Assembly: GCF_000744785.1 (NCBI RefSeq)
Contig: NZ_JQMO01000002.1
Location: 2,232,001-2,296,000, forward strand
Length of the DNA stretch: 64,000 nt
DNA from: Kitasatospora azatica KCTC 9699
GTDB lineage: Bacteria; Actinomycetota; Actinomycetes; Streptomycetales; Streptomycetaceae
Direction of reading: 5' to 3'
The translations under genes were made by a program, and so were the position numbers. The notes beneath the pieces are model-generated. The model was not told where the DNA came from. It did not search any database and worked only from the letters and a program-made list of their open reading frames with translations. This document shows, in pieces, positions 50,357-59,978 of the stretch (the first letter of the stretch is position 1; every line of letters starts with the position of its first letter).

Positions 50357-51388
50357 TCAGCCCAGTCGGCGCCGGACCCAGTAGAGGGTGCCGACGACCA
50401 GCGCGAGCGCCAGCGCCAGGCCGATGCCCGACTCGACCAGCTGCAGCGGCCAGTAGTCCGCCACGTGGTGCAGGTCGGTGTACTCCCTGGCGTCCGCGTA
50501 GCGCTTGGTGCAGCTCAGGTAGTCCAGCTGGCGGCCGCAGATGTCGTACGGCAGCCGGGTGCCGCTCGGGGTCATGAAGCCCTGGGCGAAGCCCCAGGTG
50601 TTGTTCGGCAGTTCGGAGCGGGAGACCAGTTCGGTCTGCCAGCCCCACAGGTACGGGCGCAGGGTGTCCAGCCCGTACTGCAGCAGGCCCACCAGTACGA
50701 CGGTGGCCGCCATCGCCGGCTGCGTGCGCCGCAGCACCGCCCCGGCCAGCGCGCCCACGGCCAGGGCGAGCAGCACGGTGGACACCAGCACCGGGCCGCC
50801 GGAGGCGAAGAAGACCGTGCTGTACCAGGCGATCCCCGAGACGTCGTTGGCCCCCGGCTGCCAGACCCAGCGGTAGATCAGCATCAGCGCCACCGAGCCG
50901 AGACCGGCCGACAGCGCGACCGCCGCCAGCTTCGCCAGCACCCAGCGGGTCCGGCTCACCGGCTGGGTCAGCACCACCTTCCAGGTGCCGCGCTCCAACT
51001 CCTGGGCCAGCAGCGGCGCGCCCAGTGCGGCGCCGAGCCCGACCGGTAGGAGCAGCAGCGCCAGGCCGGCCAGCTTGAGCGGCTCCCCGTAGGTGGTGCG
51101 GAACTCCATCACCGACTGCTGGATCCCGGGCTGCTGGCAGGCGGGATCCAGGCTGATCTCGGCGCAGCCCGCGATCTGGTGGCTGCTGAAGTACGAGACC
51201 TCCCGCGCGTGGAACACCACCGCCGCCACCGCGGCCACCGCCACCAGGGCCAGCCAGCCCCAGACCGGCAGCCGCAGCTGACGCCACATCAGCCAGCCGA
51301 GACCGCGCAGCCGCAGCCGCCCCCGCTCCGCAGTTGCGGCGGTGGCCGGAGTCGGGGCCGGGGCGCTCACCTCCTCCGTCCGGATCAC
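50357..51388 (-). CDS. ABC-2 type permease of a GntR-controlled transporter
   Basis: A 343-residue permease with six hydrophobic segments. It has a large extracytosolic loop after the first helix (about residues 65-105) that contains two cysteines, and a second loop with two more (YDICGRQLDYLSCTKRY). GAPLLAQELERGTWKVVLTQPVSRTRW is the ABC-2 cytosolic loop. The GTG start overlaps the ATPase stop by 4 bases. The substrate is unknown; YtrA-type systems often respond to cell-wall antibiotics. Confidence 0.85.
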   Translation of the reverse strand: MIRTEEVSAPAPTPATAATAERGRLRLRGLGWLMWRQLRLPVWGWLALVAVAAVAAVVFHAREVSYFSSHQIAGCAEISLDPACQQPGIQQSVMEFRTTYGEPLKLAGLALLLLPVGLGAALGAPLLAQELERGTWKVVLTQPVSRTRWVLAKLAAVALSAGLGSVALMLIYRWVWQPGANDVSGIAWYSTVFFASGGPVLVSTVLLALAVGALAGAVLRRTQPAMAATVVLVGLLQYGLDTLRPYLWGWQTELVSRSELPNNTWGFAQGFMTPSGTRLPYDICGRQLDYLSCTKRYADAREYTDLHHVADYWPLQLVESGIGLALALALVVGTLYWVRRRLG

Positions 51389-52272
51389 GCCGCCACCTCC
51401 ATCGGCTGCTCGGCCTGCGCCTCGGCGGTCAGCAGGGCGGGGGCGTCCTGAGCGCGCAGATGGGCGAGCAACAGTTCCTCCAGGGTCGGGGCGGTGGTCT
51501 CCCAGGGATCGGCCACCGGGCCGGACGGGCGGACCAGGGCGGTCAGTTGGCGACCGGTCTCGCGGGCCTCCACCACCAGGTGCCCGGCCAGTGCGGCGGC
51601 CGCGGTCTGCGGGCCGACCAACACCCGGTGGGCGGCGAGCAGTTCCTCGATGTCACCGGCCAGCCGGACCTGGCCACGGGCCATCAGCACCAGGTAGTCG
51701 CAGGCTTCCTGGAGTTCGGCGATCACGTGCGAGGACATCAGCACGGTGAGCCCGCGTTCGGCGGCCTCGGCCATCAGCAGGCCCATCACCTGGTGGCGGG
51801 CCAACGGGTCGAGGTCGGCCATCGGCTCGTCGAGCAGCAGCAGGTCGGGCCGCTGGCCGAGGGCCAGGGCCAGTGAGACCCGGGTGCGCTGGCCGCCGGA
51901 GAGCGAGCCGACCCGGGCGCTCAGCGGGAATCCGCCGTCGGCCAGGACCAGTTCGGCCTTGGCCTGGTCCCAGCCGGGGTTCAGCTCCTGGCCCATCCGC
52001 AGGATCTCGGCGACCCGGAAGCCCGGGTAGAGCGGCTTGTCCTGCGCGACGTACGCCAGCCCGGCGCCGGCCGGCCGCTCGATCCGGCCGTCGGTGGGCG
52101 TCAACAGGCCCGCCGCCAGCGCGAGCAGGGTGCTCTTGCCCGCACCGTTCGGCCCGACCAGGGCGCAGATCCGTCCGGCCGGCAGCCGGAAGGTGCAGTC
52201 CCGCAGCGCCCAACCGCGCCGGTAACGCTTGCCGAGGCCGTGTGCGGCCAGGGCGGGGTGTAGCTCGGTCAT
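51385..52272 (-). CDS. ABC transporter ATP-binding protein of the GntR operon
   Basis: A 295-residue ATPase: Walker A GPNGAGKSTLLAL, Q-loop VAQDKPLYPGF, signature GSLSGGQRTRVSLALAL, Walker B LLLLDEPMADLDP, H-loop MSSHVIAELQEACD. It is the middle gene of a gntR-ATPase-permease operon with 4-base overlaps at both ends. Confidence 0.9.
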   Translation of the reverse strand: MTELHPALAAHGLGKRYRRGWALRDCTFRLPAGRICALVGPNGAGKSTLLALAAGLLTPTDGRIERPAGAGLAYVAQDKPLYPGFRVAEILRMGQELNPGWDQAKAELVLADGGFPLSARVGSLSGGQRTRVSLALALGQRPDLLLLDEPMADLDPLARHQVMGLLMAEAAERGLTVLMSSHVIAELQEACDYLVLMARGQVRLAGDIEELLAAHRVLVGPQTAAAALAGHLVVEARETGRQLTALVRPSGPVADPWETTAPTLEELLLAHLRAQDAPALLTAEAQAEQPMEVAA

Positions 52273-52673
52273 CGGTTCCCCTCCTGAGTTCGCCGGTCGG
52301 CGAACTCCTGCTCCACCACGGATGCCACGAGTGCGGCGACGTCGTCCCGGTCCAGTCCGGCCTGCCGGGCCCGGGCGGCCCAGCCGGCCAGCTCGGCGCG
52401 CAGCGGCGAGTCGGTGCCGGCCTCCTCCCGGGCCAGCGAGCGCAGCACGAAGGTGCCGAGCCCGGGCCGGGGTGCGACCAGCCCCTCCCGCTCCAGCTCC
52501 CGGTAGGCCTTGAGCACCGTGTTCGGGTTGATCGCCGTCGCCGCCACCACCTCCTTGGCGGTCGGCAGCTTGTCCCCCGGCACCAGCAGGCCCAGCCGCA
52601 GCGCGTGCTTGGTCTGCTGCACGATCTGCAGGTATGTGGCCACCCCGCTGTGCCGGTCGATGCGGTATTCCAT
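52269..52673 (-). CDS. GntR-family (YtrA subfamily) transcriptional regulator
   Basis: A 134-residue regulator with a GntR winged helix (LRLGLLVPGDKLPTAKEVVAATAINPNTVLKAYRELEREGLVAPRPGLGTFVL) and only a short helical C-terminal part, which defines the YtrA subfamily. It is the first gene of the operon with the ABC transporter. A 46-bp perfect inverted repeat abuts its ATG, so autorepression at that site is the natural model. Confidence 0.9.
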   Translation of the reverse strand: MEYRIDRHSGVATYLQIVQQTKHALRLGLLVPGDKLPTAKEVVAATAINPNTVLKAYRELEREGLVAPRPGLGTFVLRSLAREEAGTDSPLRAELAGWAARARQAGLDRDDVAALVASVVEQEFADRRTQEGNR

Positions 52674-52719
52674 CCTGCATCACCATTCCACTAAGGCATT
52701 AGTGGAATGGTGATGCAGG
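52674..52719. promoter_or_regulatory. 46-bp perfect inverted repeat abutting the GntR start codon
   Basis: The arms 52674-52694 and 52699-52719 are perfect 21-base complements around the 4-base spacer GGCA. The inner core is CCACTAAGGCATTAGTGG. The left arm ends next to the ATG (52673, minus strand). It is much longer than a usual GntR operator (about 16-20 bp). It may combine an operator in DNA with a hairpin in the mRNA that controls translation. Confidence 0.85.
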
Positions 52720-52771
52720 GGTGCCATGATCGTCAAGTCGAGGGGGAACGCCGGTGCACGCGAAAACGAAA

Positions 52772-52811
52772 GAGCGCGGGCGGTGGACCCTCAGGTCCAC
52801 CGCCCGCGCTC
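52772..52811. terminator. Very strong hairpin terminator after rbpA
   Basis: Perfect 18-bp arms 52772-52789 and 52794-52811 (starting GAGCGCGGGCGGTGGACC) with loop CTCA. It lies 14 bases beyond the rbpA stop on the minus strand. Confidence 0.9.
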
Positions 52812-52825
52812 AGGCTCGAGCAGCG

Positions 52826-53161
52826 TCAGATCTCGCCGCGCAGCTTGGCCAGCGCCTCGGCGAGGATCGCCTCGCCGTCGGCGTCGGTGCGACGCTCACG
52901 GACGTAGGCGAGGTGCGTCTTGTACGGCTCGTTGCGCGAGGGCGCCGGCGGGTTGTGCTCGTCCTGCCCGGCCGGGAACCCGCAGCGCGGGCAGTCCCAA
53001 GTGTCCGGGATGACGGCCTCGGCAGCGAAGCTGGGGCGCGTCTCGTGCTTGTTGGCGCACCAGAAGGAGATCCGGTTGCGGGGGGCGGACTCGCCGCGCT
53101 CCGCCTCACCCATCGGGCCGGCCCCGACCCTGCTGCCACGGATGGCGTTGCCACTTGCCAC
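52826..53161 (-). CDS. rbpA: RNA polymerase-binding protein RbpA
   Basis: A 111-residue actinobacterial RNA polymerase activator that binds the beta-prime subunit and the principal sigma factor. The zinc-finger-like core reads ISFWCANKHETRPSFAAEAVIPDTWDCPRCGFPAG, and the C-terminal sigma-interaction domain RTDADGEAILAEALAKLRGEI is intact. The N-terminal GNAIRGSRVGAGPMGEAERG matches the basic linker. Normal length. It is monocistronic, with a strong terminator. Confidence 0.97.
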   Translation of the reverse strand: MASGNAIRGSRVGAGPMGEAERGESAPRNRISFWCANKHETRPSFAAEAVIPDTWDCPRCGFPAGQDEHNPPAPSRNEPYKTHLAYVRERRTDADGEAILAEALAKLRGEI

Positions 53162-53303
53162 GGTCTGACTCCCTGCGTGCCCTTAACCGCCTGGGTGTGC
53201 CCAGGCGCTGCCGACCGGCCGCCCGCTGCGGACAGTGGCAAGTTGTCCTAGTGTACGGAGTGGATAAGGATCTGTCCGCACCGCCTGCACAACTGAGTCC
53301 GAA

Positions 53304-53540
53304 TCAGCTCTTGACCTTGATCAGCAGACCCAGTACGACGATGCAGGCGAACCAACCCAGGCCGACGATGATGGTGATCCGGTCCAGGTTGCGCTCGGCC
53401 ACCGCGGAACCGCCGCCGGCGGACATCGCGCCGCCGCCGAACATGTCGGACAGGCCGCCGCCCTTCCCCTTGTGCAGCAGCACCAGGAGGACCATCAGCG
53501 CACTGAAGATGATCAGGGCGATCGAGAACCCGAGAATCAC
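53304..53540 (-). CDS. secG: Preprotein translocase subunit SecG
   Basis: A 78-residue SecG with two membrane helices (GFSIALIIFSALMVLLVLLH and IIVGLGWFACIVVLGLLI) joined by the conserved cytosolic loop GKGGGLSDMFGGG. It stimulates SecYEG export. The start is GTG 53540. It lies downstream of tpiA on the same strand, as in other actinobacteria, with a hairpin between. Confidence 0.95.
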   Translation of the reverse strand: MILGFSIALIIFSALMVLLVLLHKGKGGGLSDMFGGGAMSAGGGSAVAERNLDRITIIVGLGWFACIVVLGLLIKVKS

Positions 53541-53579
53541 GGCGGGACCAACTCTCTAGAACAAGGCTCGTTTGGCGAA

Positions 53580-53611
53580 GGGCCGGACCCCCTGGGAAGG
53601 AGGCCCGGCCC
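53580..53611 (-). terminator. Hairpin between tpiA and secG
   Basis: GGGCCGG (53580-53586) pairs with CCGGCCC (53605-53611), with further partial pairing in the loop. It lies 25 bases after the tpiA stop and can act as a terminator or attenuator before secG. Confidence 0.6.
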
Positions 53612-53635
53612 AAAGAGTACGTTGCTGCGAGGGCG

Positions 53636-54421
53636 TTAGCCTACCGCCTGCTCGCGGTACCGCACGATCTTGACGAACTCGTCGGCGTCCAGCGAGGCCC
53701 CGCCGATCAGCGCGCCGTCCACGTCGGGCTTGGCCATCAGGCCGGCCGCGCTCGAGGACTTCACGGAACCGCCGTACAGGATGCGGACCTTGTCGGCCAG
53801 CTCGGCGTCGTACAGCTCGGCCAGCCGGGCCCGGATCGCCGCGCAGACCTCCTGCGCGTCCTCCGGGGTGGCCACCTCGCCGGTGCCGATCGCCCAGACC
53901 GGCTCGTACGCGACGACGATCTGCTCGACGTCGCTCGCCGGCACCTCGGCCAGCGCGCCGTCCAGCTGGGCCAGCGTGTACTCGACGTGGGTGCCGGCCT
54001 TGCGGATCTCCAGCGGCTCGCCGATGCACAGGATCGGCAGGATCCCGTTGCGGTAGGCGGCCTTCACCTTGGCGTTGACGATCTGCTCGTTCTCGCCGTG
54101 GTACTGGCGGCGCTCCGAGTGGCCGATCACCGCGTAGGTGCACTTCAGCTTGGCCAGCATCGGGCCGGAGACCTCGCCGGTGTAGGCACCGGAGTCGTGC
54201 GCCGAGATGTCCTGGGCGCCGTACTTGATCTTCAGCTTGTCGCCGTCCACCAGGGTCTGCACCGAGCGCAGGTCGGTGAAGGGGGTCAGCACGGCGACCT
54301 CGACGGCCGCGTAGTCCTTGTCGGCCAGCGCGAAGGCCAGCTTCTGGGTGTGCTGGATGGCCTCGAGGTGGTTGAGGTTCATCTTCCAGTTGCCCGCCAT
54401 CAGCGGGAGACGCTCGCTCAT
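53636..54421 (-). CDS. tpiA: Triosephosphate isomerase
   Basis: A 261-residue TIM barrel enzyme (EC 5.3.1.1). The catalytic residues are in [18 protein letters not shown] (His) and [16 protein letters not shown] (Glu plus flexible loop), and the phosphate-binding end is [14 protein letters not shown]. It lies three bases after pgk in a gap-pgk-tpiA order. Confidence 0.97.
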   Translation of the reverse strand: MSERLPLMAGNWKMNLNHLEAIQHTQKLAFALADKDYAAVEVAVLTPFTDLRSVQTLVDGDKLKIKYGAQDISAHDSGAYTGEVSGPMLAKLKCTYAVIGHSERRQYHGENEQIVNAKVKAAYRNGILPILCIGEPLEIRKAGTHVEYTLAQLDGALAEVPASDVEQIVVAYEPVWAIGTGEVATPEDAQEVCAAIRARLAELYDAELADKVRILYGGSVKSSSAAGLMAKPDVDGALIGGASLDADEFVKIVRYREQAVG

Positions 54422-54424
54422 GTG

Positions 54425-55630
54425 TCAGCCTTCCAGGGCGGCGAGACCGGGGAGCGTCTTGCCCTCGAGGTACTCGAGGCTCGCGCCGCCACCGGTCGAG
54501 ATGTGTCCGAACTTCGTCTCGTCGAAGCCCAGGATGCGCACGGCCGCGGCGGAGTCGCCGCCACCGACCACGGTGAACGCATCAGAGTCGATCAGCGCCT
54601 GGGCGACGGCCTTGCAGCCCTCCGCGAAGGTCGGGTGCTCGAAGACTCCGAGCGGGCCGTTCCAGAAGATGGTGGCCGCGTCGGCCAGCTTCTCGGCGAA
54701 CAGCACCTGGCTCTTCGGGCCGACGTCCAGGCCCTCCTTGGTGGCCGGGATCTTGTCGGCGTCGACGATCTCGAAGTCCTCGACGGGCTTGTGCGTCTTG
54801 GTGTCCGGGAAGTCCGAGGAGACCGCGACGTCCACCGGCAGCACGAACTCGACGCCGTTGTCCTTGGCCCGCTGCAGGTACTCCAGGACGACCGGGATCT
54901 GGTCCTCCTGCAGCAGCGACAGGCCGACCTCGTGGCCCTGGGCCTTGAGGAAGGTGTACGCCATGCCGCCGCCGACCAGGATCCGGTCGGCCTTGCCCAG
55001 CAGGTTGTCGATCACCGCGAGCTTGTCGGAGACCTTGGCGCCGCCGAGCACCACCACGTAGGGGCGGGCCACCTCGTCGGTGAGCTTCTTGAGGACGGCC
55101 ACCTCCTTCTCGATCAGCAGGCCGGCCGCGTGCGGCAGCCGGGCCGGCAGGTCGTAGACCGAGGCGTGCTTACGGTGCACGGCGCCGAAGCCGTCGCCGA
55201 CGTACAGGTCGGCCAGGGCCGCCAGCTGGTCGGCGAAGGCGGCGCGCTCGGCGTCGTCCTTGCTGGTCTCACCGGCGTTGAAGCGCAGGTTCTCGAGCAG
55301 CGTGACCTCGCCGTCGGCCAGGGCGGCGACGGTGGCCTTCGCGCTGTCACCCACGGTGTCGGTCGCGAAGGCGACCGGCTTGCCGAGGATCTCACCGAGG
55401 CGCACGGCGGCCGGCGCGAGCGAGTACTGCGGGTCCGGCTCGCCCTTGGGACGGCCGAGGTGCGAGGCGACGATCACCTTGGCGCCGCGCTCCAGCAGCG
55501 AGGCGATCGTCGGGGCGACGGCGCGGATCCGGCCGTCGTCGGTGATGGTGCTGCCGCTGAGCGGCACGTTGAGGTCGGCGCGGACGAAAACCCGCTTGCC
55601 GGCCACATCGAGGTCGTCGATGGTCTTCAC
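54425..55630 (-). CDS. pgk: Phosphoglycerate kinase
   Basis: A 401-residue glycolytic kinase. VFVRADLNVPL, VIVASHLGRPKGE, DGFGAVHRKHAS, VVLGGAKVSDKLAVI and VVGGGDSAAAV match the family. The GTG at 55630 (MKTIDDLDV) has GGAG upstream; an open frame continues upstream without similarity. It lies between gap and tpiA. Confidence 0.97.
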   Translation of the reverse strand: MKTIDDLDVAGKRVFVRADLNVPLSGSTITDDGRIRAVAPTIASLLERGAKVIVASHLGRPKGEPDPQYSLAPAAVRLGEILGKPVAFATDTVGDSAKATVAALADGEVTLLENLRFNAGETSKDDAERAAFADQLAALADLYVGDGFGAVHRKHASVYDLPARLPHAAGLLIEKEVAVLKKLTDEVARPYVVVLGGAKVSDKLAVIDNLLGKADRILVGGGMAYTFLKAQGHEVGLSLLQEDQIPVVLEYLQRAKDNGVEFVLPVDVAVSSDFPDTKTHKPVEDFEIVDADKIPATKEGLDVGPKSQVLFAEKLADAATIFWNGPLGVFEHPTFAEGCKAVAQALIDSDAFTVVGGGDSAAAVRILGFDETKFGHISTGGGASLEYLEGKTLPGLAALEG

Positions 55631-55716
55631 GGTCTTCGATCTCCAGAGAGAGGGGGGTGGCGCTGGGGGCGGCACAGCGCCGGGCCGCCGGTGGGATTTG
55701 ACAGGTGAGGGCGGGC

Positions 55717-55765
55717 AGGAGCAGGGCCCGGCGGCGGTGGTGCGTGCCGTCCGGGCCCTGCTCCT
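55717..55765 (-). terminator. Strong hairpin between gap and pgk
   Basis: Perfect 15-bp arms AGGAGCAGGGCCCGG (55717-55731) and its complement (55751-55765). It lies 25 bases after the gap stop and suggests that gap is terminated, at least partly, before pgk. Confidence 0.8.
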
Positions 55766-55789
55766 CACATCACGTCAGCTCCCGCTGCG

Positions 55790-56896
<1,107 letters not shown>

Positions 56897-56970
56897 TCAG
56901 CCCATGGTCAAGCCCTTGGCGTGGCGTACTTGTGGAGGTCAACCGAGTACACCACGCCATAGCAGGACGG

Positions 56971-57951
56971 TCAGTTGAGCGCCATTTCCTCGGTCAGGTT
57001 CGCCTCGGTGCTGGGCAGGCCCAGCTCCATCGCGCGCTTGTCGGCCATCGCCAGCAGCCGACGGATCCGGCCGGCCACCGCGTCCTTGGTCAGCGGCGGG
57101 TCGGCCAGCGCGCCCAACTCCTCGAGCGAGGCCTGCTTGTGCTGCATCCGCAGCTGGCCGGCCGCGGCCAGGTGCTCGGGGACCTCGTCGCCGAGGATCT
57201 CCAGGGCCCGCTGCACCCGGGCCCCGGCCGCGACGGCCGCGCGGGCCGAGCGGCGCAGGTTGGCGTCGTCGAAGTTGGCCAGCCGGTTGGCGGTGGCCCG
57301 CACCTCGCGGCGCAGTCGGCGCTCCTCCCAGGCCAGCACCGACTCGTGCGCGCCGAGCCGGGTGAGCAGCGCGCCGATCGCGTCGCCGTCGCGGATCACC
57401 ACCCGGTCGGCGCCGCGCACCTCGCGGGCCTTGGCCGGGATGCCGAGCCGACGGGCCGCGCCGACCAGGGCCAGCGCCGCCTCCGAGCCGGGGCAGGTGA
57501 TCTCCAGCGAGGAGGACCTGCCGGGCTCGGTGAGCGAGCCGTGCGCCAGGAAGGCGCCGCGCCAGGCCGCCTCGGCGTCACAGGTCGCACCGGACACCAC
57601 CGCCGGGGGCAGGCCCCGGATCGGGCGACCGCGCCCGTCCACCAGCCCGGTCTGCCGGGCCAGCAACTCACCGTCCTTGATCACCCGAACCACGTACCGG
57701 CTGCCGCGCCGCAGGCCGCTGGGGGCCATCACCACCAGTTCGGATGCGTGCCCGAAGATCTCCAGCAGGTCCTTGCGCAGCCGCCGGGCCGCAATGCCGG
57801 TGTCGAGTTCCGCCTCGATCACGATCCGACCGCTCACAATGTGCAGTCCGCCCGCGAATCGCAGGATCGCCGACACCTCAGCCTTGCGACAGCAGGCCCG
57901 GGTGACAGGGAGCCGCGAGATTTCGTCCTTCACCGCTGCCGTCATCGCCAT
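56971..57951 (-). CDS. whiA: DNA-binding protein WhiA
   Basis: A 326-residue sporulation regulator combining a degenerate LAGLIDADG homing-endonuclease-like domain ([38 protein letters not shown]) with a C-terminal helix-turn-helix ([24 protein letters not shown]). With WhiB it controls septation genes in Streptomyces. The ATG at 57951 is favoured by GGAAGG 8 bases upstream. It overlaps the yvcK end by 10 bases and is the last gene of the uvrC-rapZ-yvcK-whiA run. Confidence 0.97.
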   Translation of the reverse strand: MAMTAAVKDEISRLPVTRACCRKAEVSAILRFAGGLHIVSGRIVIEAELDTGIAARRLRKDLLEIFGHASELVVMAPSGLRRGSRYVVRVIKDGELLARQTGLVDGRGRPIRGLPPAVVSGATCDAEAAWRGAFLAHGSLTEPGRSSSLEITCPGSEAALALVGAARRLGIPAKAREVRGADRVVIRDGDAIGALLTRLGAHESVLAWEERRLRREVRATANRLANFDDANLRRSARAAVAAGARVQRALEILGDEVPEHLAAAGQLRMQHKQASLEELGALADPPLTKDAVAGRIRRLLAMADKRAMELGLPSTEANLTEEMALN

Positions 57952-59021
57952 GGGCCGATCCTTCCATGTGTCCGGAAAATCCGGTCGTACGCGGCGGCCA
58001 GAAGCTCCGGGTCGTGTCGCGGGGTACCGTCCGCGGCGGCCACCGTGTCCAGCACCAGCGCCGCGCCCATCCGCTCGGCCGCCTTCTCCAGGCCGGCCAG
58101 GTCGGCGACCCCGAAGGCGCCGCCGGTGACCGCCCGCTCGTCCACCAGGATCGCATCCACGCCCAGTTCCGGGGCGTGGTCGGCGATCACCTCCAGGTGA
58201 CGCTGCGGGGTGAAGCCCTCGGTCTCGCCCGGCTGCGGGGCCAGGTTGAGGCAGAGCAGCCGGCGGGCCTTGGTCTTGACCAGGGCCTCGGCCAGCTCGG
58301 GCACCAGCAGGTGCGGCAGCACGCTGGTGAACCAGGAGCCCGGACCGAGCACCACCCAGTCCGCCTCCAGCACCGCGGCCACCGCCTCGGGCACCGCGGG
58401 CGGCTGCTCGGGCAGCAGCCGGACCGACTGCACGGTGCCCGGGGTGACGGCCACGCTGGCCTGGCCGCGCACCGCGGTGACGGCGGCCGGGTGGGCCGGG
58501 TCGTGGCCGCGCACCTGGGCCTCGATGTCCAGCGGGACGGCCGACATGGGCAGCACCCGGCCCTGCACGTTGAGCAGTCGGCCGACCCATTCCAGCGCCG
58601 TCACCGGGTCGCCGAGCTTCTCCCACAGGGCCACGATCAGCAGGTTGCCGACCGCGTGGCCGCCCAGCTCGCCGGTGCCGGAGAAGCGCTGCTGGATCAC
58701 CTCGGACCAGGTGCGGCCCCAGTCGTCGTCCCCGCACAGCGCGGCCAGCGCCTTGCGCAGGTCGCCGGGCGGCAGCACGCCGAGCTCGGCCCGCAGCCGG
58801 CCGCTGGAGCCGCCGTCGTCGGCGACGGTGACCACGGCGGTCAGGTCCGAGGTGAGCCGGCGCAGTGCGGAGAGCGAGGCGGACAGGCCCTGCCCGCCGC
58901 CCAGCGCGGTGATCCGCGGCGCCGCTCCCTTGACGTTCGGGGGCGTTCTCCTCGATGCGCCCGGGGATCCCCGCTCAGCGGCCTTGTTCTGGGTCTGCCG
59001 CCCTGGCGAGTATCCCGTCAC
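57942..59021 (-). CDS. yvcK: Gluconeogenesis factor YvcK/CuvA-like (UDP-sugar binding)
   Basis: A 359-residue protein of the YvcK/CofD-like family. After a roughly 35-residue variable start comes [20 protein letters not shown], then [48 protein letters not shown] and [15 protein letters not shown]. Family members bind UDP-GlcNAc and affect cell wall and polar growth. It lies between rapZ and whiA. Confidence 0.95.
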   Translation of the reverse strand: MTGYSPGRQTQNKAAERGSPGASRRTPPNVKGAAPRITALGGGQGLSASLSALRRLTSDLTAVVTVADDGGSSGRLRAELGVLPPGDLRKALAALCGDDDWGRTWSEVIQQRFSGTGELGGHAVGNLLIVALWEKLGDPVTALEWVGRLLNVQGRVLPMSAVPLDIEAQVRGHDPAHPAAVTAVRGQASVAVTPGTVQSVRLLPEQPPAVPEAVAAVLEADWVVLGPGSWFTSVLPHLLVPELAEALVKTKARRLLCLNLAPQPGETEGFTPQRHLEVIADHAPELGVDAILVDERAVTGGAFGVADLAGLEKAAERMGAALVLDTVAAADGTPRHDPELLAAAYDRIFRTHGRIGPWR

Positions 59022-59066
59022 ACCTACCCCACGTTCCTGTCCGGTCGGCGGTGCTGGGGACCGCCG

Positions 59067-59978
59067 CTACTCCCGTCCCATGTCGCGGTGCACCAGCACC
59101 GTCTCCACGCCGTCGGCGATCAGACGCTTCGTCAGCCGCTCGGACATGGCCACGCTGCGATGCTTGCCACCGGTGCAGCCTACGGCAAGGGTCATGTACC
59201 GCTTACCCTCTCGCCGATAACCCTCGGTGACAATACGCAGGAGCTCGGTGTAACCGTCCAGGAACTCCTTGGCACCGACCTGCTGGAAGACGTAGTCGGC
59301 GACCTCCGGGTCGGTGCCGGTGCGGGCCCGCAGCTCGGGGACCCAGTGCGGGTTGGGCAGGAAGCGGCAGTCCACCACCAGGTCGGCGTCGACCGGCAGG
59401 CCGTACTTGAAACCGAAGCTCATCACGGTGCAGCGCAGCTCCGGCTCGTCGTGGTCGGCGAACTGGGCGTCCAGCTTGGCCCGCAGCTGGTGCACGTTGA
59501 GGTCGGTGGTGTCGATCACCAGGTCCGCCTCGCCGCGCAGTTCGCGCAGCAGGTCGCGCTCCTGGGCGATGCCGTCCACGATCCGGCCGTCGCCCTGCAG
59601 CGGGTGCGGGCGGCGCACGCTCTCGAAGCGGCGGACCAGGGCGTCGTCACTGGACTCCAGGAAGACCACCCGCAGCCGGGTGCCGCGCTTGTCCAGCTCC
59701 TCCAGCGAGGCCCGCAGGTCGTCGAAGAACTGCCGGCCGCGGACGTCGATCACCACGCCGATCCGGGCCACCGCGCCCTGCGAGCGGGCGCCGAGGTCGA
59801 CCATGGTGGGGATCAGTGCGGGCGGCAGGTTGTCGACCACGAACCAGCCGAGGTCCTCCAGGCACTTGGCCGCCGTGCTGCGACCGGCTCCGGACATGCC
59901 GGAGATGATCACCAGCTCCGGGGCGGTCTCGCCGCCGGCCTCCGGCCGGGTGGTACCCCCATCGTCGGACAGAGTCAC
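59067..59978 (-). CDS. rapZ: RNase adapter protein RapZ / nucleotide-binding YvcJ family
   Basis: A 303-residue P-loop protein: Walker [11 protein letters not shown], then [13 protein letters not shown], and the C-terminal [15 protein letters not shown]. It binds GlcN6P in enterobacteria; in actinobacteria its role is less clear, though it is linked to whiA and yvcK. It overlaps the uvrC stop by 4 bases. Confidence 0.95.
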   Translation of the reverse strand: MTLSDDGGTTRPEAGGETAPELVIISGMSGAGRSTAAKCLEDLGWFVVDNLPPALIPTMVDLGARSQGAVARIGVVIDVRGRQFFDDLRASLEELDKRGTRLRVVFLESSDDALVRRFESVRRPHPLQGDGRIVDGIAQERDLLRELRGEADLVIDTTDLNVHQLRAKLDAQFADHDEPELRCTVMSFGFKYGLPVDADLVVDCRFLPNPHWVPELRARTGTDPEVADYVFQQVGAKEFLDGYTELLRIVTEGYRREGKRYMTLAVGCTGGKHRSVAMSERLTKRLIADGVETVLVHRDMGRE

